Shown here piece after piece: positions 6,391-8,584 of a stretch of DNA of 8,584 nt. The notes under the pieces were generated by a model. It saw only the letters and a list, made by a program, of their open reading frames with translations, searched no databases and was not told the DNA's origin. How positions within the stretch are numbered: position 1 is the stretch's first letter; each line of letters begins with the position of its first letter. The stretch spans positions 1-8,584 of the forward strand of contig CAZWRV010000159.1 of the NCBI GenBank assembly GCA_964636325.1, written 5' to 3'. Made by a program: the position numbers and the translations under genes. The stretch comes from CAZWRV01 sp964636325 (GTDB lineage Bacteria; Verrucomicrobiota; Lentisphaeria; Victivallales; GWF2-50-93).

Positions 6391-6431
6391 ATGGCGGGAA
6401 CGAGTCCGCCCGTCATTAGACAAAGCCGCAT

Positions 6432-6459
6432 ATTATAATACAGATTGCGTTTTCGGCAA
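6432..6459 (-). promoter_or_regulatory. Sigma70-type promoter for rpsB
   Basis: On the - strand, TTGCCG (6454-6459) and a perfect TATAAT (6432-6437) are separated by 16 bases. The expected transcript start is near 6425. It is the best promoter match in the region and points at the rpsB-tsf series, as expected for a strongly expressed translation operon. Confidence 0.7.
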
Positions 6460-6525
6460 GCCCCGGGATGGATTTTTGCAGAAAATACGTGGGCTCACAG
6501 GTTTTTCCCGCGGCCTTCAACCTAA

Positions 6526-6554
6526 TTGCCGCAGTTGAAAATATGCTTTATAAA
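6526..6554 (+). promoter_or_regulatory. Sigma70-type promoter for the sugar isomerase gene
   Basis: TTGCCG (6526-6531) and TATAAA (6549-6554) are separated by 17 bases, giving a predicted start near 6561 and a leader of about 175 nt. It is divergent from the rpsB promoter and shares its -35 word TTGCCG. An alternative -35 (TTGAAA at 6535) lacks a well-spaced -10. Confidence 0.5.
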
Positions 6555-6734
6555 TTAACACTCTCATAATTTGTTTTGCGGAGAGTCCAATTGTGAAGCA
6601 CAGATATGGAAAGGCAAGCATTTCAAAAAGCTTATTGAGATTTTGCCGTGATTCCTGAAAATTGCCAAAGGCTGTTGAATTCCAGGGCTTCAAGGATATT
6701 TTTTAAAGAAAGAAAAAAGGAAAACGGAGGCAAC
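6555..6734 (+). other. AT-rich leader before the sugar isomerase gene
   Basis: No gene is supported here. The stretch is noticeably richer in A and T than the coding regions and ends in a purine run (6703-6730) carrying the Shine-Dalgarno sequence GGAGG. Short complementary words GGCAA (6613-6617) and TTGCC (6643-6647) lie 25 bases apart, too weak to call. I see no riboswitch that I recognise. Confidence 0.4.
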
Positions 6735-7724
6735 ATGAGACCAGTAACACTTTTCACGGGACAGTGGGCGGATCTGCCGATCGCCAAGCTTTCCAAGATG
6801 GCGAAGTCGTGGGGCTACGACGGGCTGGAGCTCGCGTGCTGGGGCGACCACCTCGACGTAAACAAGGCTGCTACAGACACGAAATACTGCAAGGAGCATC
6901 TGGCGATGCTGAAGAAGAACGGAATCCAGGTCTGGGCGATCAGCCACCACCTCGCCGGCCAGCTCGTATGCGACCCCAACAACGACTCACGCTCAGACAT
7001 GTTCGCCCCCCCGGACTGCGCCGGCAACGCCGAGAAGAAACGGCAGTGGGCCGTCCAGACGATGAAGAACACTGCCAAGGCCGCCCAGAACCTCGGCGTT
7101 TCCGTGGTCAATGGCTTCACCGGTTCCTCGATTTGGCACATGCTTTACAGCTTTCCGCCGGTTTCCGACCAGATGATCGAGGACGGCTTCAAGCATTTCG
7201 CGAAACTGTGGAATCCCATCCTGGACGTCTTCGACAAGTGCAACGTGAAGTTCGCGCTAGAGGTGCACCCAACCGAGATCGCGTTCGACATAATCACCGC
7301 GAAACGCGCCCTCGACGCCGTCGGACGCCGTCCCGCCTTCGGATTCAACTTCGATCCGAGCCATCTGCAGTGGCAGCTTATGAACCCGGCGATGTTCATC
7401 AAGGAGTTCCCCGACAGGATCTACCACGTCCACATGAAGGACGCCGCCGTGACGCTCGACGGCAGGACGGGCATCCTCTCGTCCCACCTGAACTTCGGAC
7501 AGCCCGGCAGGGGCTGGGACTTCAGGAGCCTCGGCCACGGCCAGGTAAACTTCGAGGAGATCATCCGCGAGCTGAACAGGGCCCAGTACAAGGGGCCGCT
7601 GTCGGTCGAATGGGAGGACTGCGGCATGGAGCGCGAATACGGCGCCAAGGAGGCGTGCGATTTTGTCAAGAAGCACAACTTCGCGCCGTCCAACGTCCAG
7701 TTCGACGCGGCGTTCGACAAGTAA
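6735..7724 (+). CDS. Sugar phosphate isomerase/epimerase, xylose isomerase-like TIM barrel
   Basis: Likely interconverts a sugar or inositol-type compound. The exact substrate cannot be read from the sequence. The 329-residue protein belongs to the AP endonuclease 2 / xylose isomerase-like family. It begins RPVTLFTGQWADLP, then GYDGLELACWGDH (27-39). Candidate metal ligands in family order are Glu176 (ALEVHPTE), Asp207 or His210 (FDPSH), His231 or His233 (YHVHMKD) and Glu292 (SVEWED). GHGQVNF (267-273) is also typical. There is no signal peptide, so it probably acts in the cytoplasm. The start at 6735 has GGAGG four bases upstream. An in-frame ATG 29 codons earlier is rejected because it has no such site and adds a non-family Lys-rich tail. 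A strong terminator follows, so it appears to be transcribed alone. Oxidoreductases or transporters that often accompany such enzymes are not adjacent. Confidence 0.92.
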   Translation: MRPVTLFTGQWADLPIAKLSKMAKSWGYDGLELACWGDHLDVNKAATDTKYCKEHLAMLKKNGIQVWAISHHLAGQLVCDPNNDSRSDMFAPPDCAGNAEKKRQWAVQTMKNTAKAAQNLGVSVVNGFTGSSIWHMLYSFPPVSDQMIEDGFKHFAKLWNPILDVFDKCNVKFALEVHPTEIAFDIITAKRALDAVGRRPAFGFNFDPSHLQWQLMNPAMFIKEFPDRIYHVHMKDAAVTLDGRTGILSSHLNFGQPGRGWDFRSLGHGQVNFEEIIRELNRAQYKGPLSVEWEDCGMEREYGAKEACDFVKKHNFAPSNVQFDAAFDK

Positions 7725-7797
7725 AATATTCCATATTTCCTGTACTGACGGCATTTTAAGCGGCTGGCAGTATGACAGATAAGCTTGGATCCGGGAA

Positions 7798-7836
7798 ATA
7801 TGAACTGAAAATCTTCCGAAGGAAGAGTTTTCATAT
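7798..7836 (+). repeat. Imperfect hairpin ahead of the terminator
   Basis: TCTTCC (7812-7817) pairs with GGAAGA (7821-7826) around a GAA loop. After a bulged G, GAAAA and TTTTC extend the stem, and ATAT words (7798-7801, 7833-7836) lie at the base. It sits six bases before the terminator hairpin and may protect the 3' end of the isomerase mRNA. Confidence 0.4.
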
Positions 7837-7841
7837 GGAAA

Positions 7842-7869
7842 GGGCGGTCCGCTCGGATCGTCCTTTTTT
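7842..7869 (+). terminator. Intrinsic terminator of the sugar isomerase gene
   Basis: GGGCGGTCC (7842-7850) pairs with GGATCGTCC (7855-7863) through nine pairs, two of them G-U, around a GCTC loop. Six T follow directly (7864-7869). It lies about 120 bases after the isomerase stop. Confidence 0.85.
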
Positions 7870-7975
7870 ATGCATTTCAAAATAGCGAGTGATAAATGAA
7901 CCTTGAGCATATACCAGTGAAGATCCGGCGTGATTCTGCGACACCTATATTTATGCGTGGATCTCGGTTGTTCCA

Positions 7976-8000
7976 TCAGTGAACTAGGCCCTTTCACTGA
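7976..8000. promoter_or_regulatory. 8-bp inverted repeat before the small membrane protein gene
   Basis: TCAGTGAA (7976-7983) and TTCACTGA (7993-8000) are perfect complements with a 9-base gap, ending 24 bases before the ATG at 8025. A further CAGTGAA lies at 7915-7921. It could be an operator for a dimeric regulator or an mRNA hairpin. No clear promoter was found between 7870 and 8024. Confidence 0.35.
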
Positions 8001-8024
8001 ATATTTACCTGCCAGAAGGATCGG

Positions 8025-8402
8025 ATGGACGTTGATCCGTCGAAGAATAAGGCTTATCGACACGAGGAAGGCAAATCGATGGTTAAGGTTCAGAAGTCCC
8101 GATCTGACGCGAGCACCGGATTGTGGGTCGGAATAATATTCTGCTCGGTCGCCGTGCTACTGTGGGCGCTACTGGCGTATGACGCGCTGGACGGCGAGAT
8201 TCGGGTTGGCGGGAATCGTGGCGGGCGCGCAGAGGTGATCTGCCTTGATAAAGACAGAAGAGGGTTTGTCTTGCATGTAGCCTGGAGCGGTGCTTTGATA
8301 GGAGTAGTCGGATTGGCCGGAGCGTACTCGATCCGCAGATACATTTCAGCGACACGTTCAATTTCAAAGCCGGAATCGAAGTCCGGCTTAATCAAGGGGT
8401 GA
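8025..8402 (+). CDS. Small hypothetical protein with two membrane segments
   Basis: Not recognised. The 125-residue product has a charged N-terminus, a hydrophobic segment at about 33-52 (GLWVGIIFCSVAVLLWALLA), and a polar loop of about 30 residues with GGNRGGRAE and CLDKDRRG. A second hydrophobic segment (about 83-101) and a basic C-terminal tail (RRYISATRSISKPESKSG) follow. Two helices with basic residues at both ends suggest both tails in the cytoplasm. The ATG at 8025 has AAGGA five bases upstream. An internal ATG at 8079, with GAGGAAGG before it, keeps both membrane segments and is an equally plausible start. It follows the isomerase terminator, so it is a separate transcription unit. 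Reading frame, topology and a hairpin after the stop support a real gene, but no family evidence does. Confidence 0.6.
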   Translation: MDVDPSKNKAYRHEEGKSMVKVQKSRSDASTGLWVGIIFCSVAVLLWALLAYDALDGEIRVGGNRGGRAEVICLDKDRRGFVLHVAWSGALIGVVGLAGAYSIRRYISATRSISKPESKSGLIKG

Positions 8403-8426
8403 TGGCAGTGACATCAGGACGGAGGT

Positions 8427-8450
8427 GCGGTCTGTACTGACCGCCTTTAT
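8427..8450 (+). terminator. Possible terminator after the small membrane protein gene
   Basis: GCGGTC (8427-8432) and GACCGC (8439-8444) form a perfect 6-bp stem with a 6-base loop, followed by CTTTAT. The T-run is short, so termination may be partial. A second weaker stem, AAGGA and TCCTT around 8451-8467, follows at once. Confidence 0.45.
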
Positions 8451-8584
8451 AAGGAATTATACTCCTTTAGGCTGAAAAATTTACATTTTGATTGCGGAGA
8501 TTTCGGGAATTGCTCCGTATTCTGAGAGGCAGCAGTAAAGAATGGTGAGACTGGATAAGTGGATGACTGTATGGATGGGTGTTG

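Larger units (their letters stand above)
6126..6425 (-). promoter_or_regulatory. Long structured leader of rpsB
   Basis: The promoter upstream predicts a transcript start near 6425, giving about 300 nt before the rpsB ATG. Perfect paired arms in this leader, in order of transcription, are: 6393-6397 with 6406-6410; 6331-6336 with 6385-6390, enclosing a 9-bp stem 6340-6348 with 6359-6367; 6240-6245 with 6313-6318, enclosing either 6264-6269 with 6279-6284 or 6282-6286 with 6304-6308; then 6214-6224 with 6229-6239; and 6159-6165 with 6169-6175. The two enclosed hairpins share bases 6282-6284 and exclude each other. Ribosomal protein leaders often mediate feedback by the encoded protein. This one does not match the gammaproteobacterial rpsB leader as I know it, so regulation is inference. 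Confidence 0.5.

Noticed and set aside
6240..6420. 6S RNA or another known housekeeping small RNA between the divergent genes
   Set aside because: There is no long interrupted hairpin with a central bubble, and I see no RNase P, SRP or tmRNA signature. An rpsB leader explains the structure more simply.
6764..7759. 331-codon + strand frame overlapping the sugar isomerase
   Set aside because: Arg/Pro-rich shadow without motifs. The isomerase frame has a Shine-Dalgarno site and metal-binding motifs.
7257..8063. 268-codon - strand frame across the isomerase end and its terminator
   Set aside because: It runs through a strong + strand terminator and is antisense to a confident gene, with no recognisable domain.

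Overview
The window looks like chromosomal DNA from a bacterium of the PVC superphylum, most likely near Lentisphaerota, Kiritimatiellota or Verrucomicrobiota. The evidence is the first gene, which resembles a lineage-typical membrane protein with a pseudopilin-like tail, the sugar isomerase beginning MRPVTLFTGQWADLP, and spacers filled with degenerate word repeats. The placement is inferred from sequence style and was not tested by a search. The sulfide-dependent type of Thi4 fits an anaerobic or sulfidic way of life.

Left part (1-1764, + strand): a short non-coding stretch with a small inverted repeat, then a 522-residue membrane-anchored protein of unknown function. It converges on the next group across a 94-base gap with no convincing terminator.

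Centre (1859-6125, all on the - strand): reading in the direction of transcription, rpsB (ribosomal protein S2), tsf (EF-Ts), rdgC (RecA-modulating DNA-binding protein) and thi4 (thiazole synthase). rpsB-tsf is a classical translation pair. pyrH and frr, often found next, are absent, and rdgC and thi4 follow instead. A good sigma70-type promoter lies at 6432-6459 and predicts a leader of about 300 nt before rpsB. That leader contains several perfect inverted repeats, including an 11-bp hairpin with a cUUCGg tetraloop. The three spacers of the cluster each hold a different short degenerate repeat. The spacer before thi4 also has a 97-bp segment framed by 10-bp inverted repeats and 11-bp direct repeats, the latter duplicating the thi4 Shine-Dalgarno region.

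Right part (6526-8584, + strand): a promoter, a leader of about 175 nt and a TIM-barrel sugar phosphate isomerase/epimerase, closed by a strong intrinsic terminator at 7842-7869. Then comes a small protein with two membrane segments and a weaker terminator-like hairpin. The last 130 bases hold nothing I can assign.

I see no defence system, integrase, transposase, CRISPR array, tRNA or rRNA. The coding content is mostly ordinary housekeeping. The most interesting material is in the non-coding spacers and the rpsB leader.
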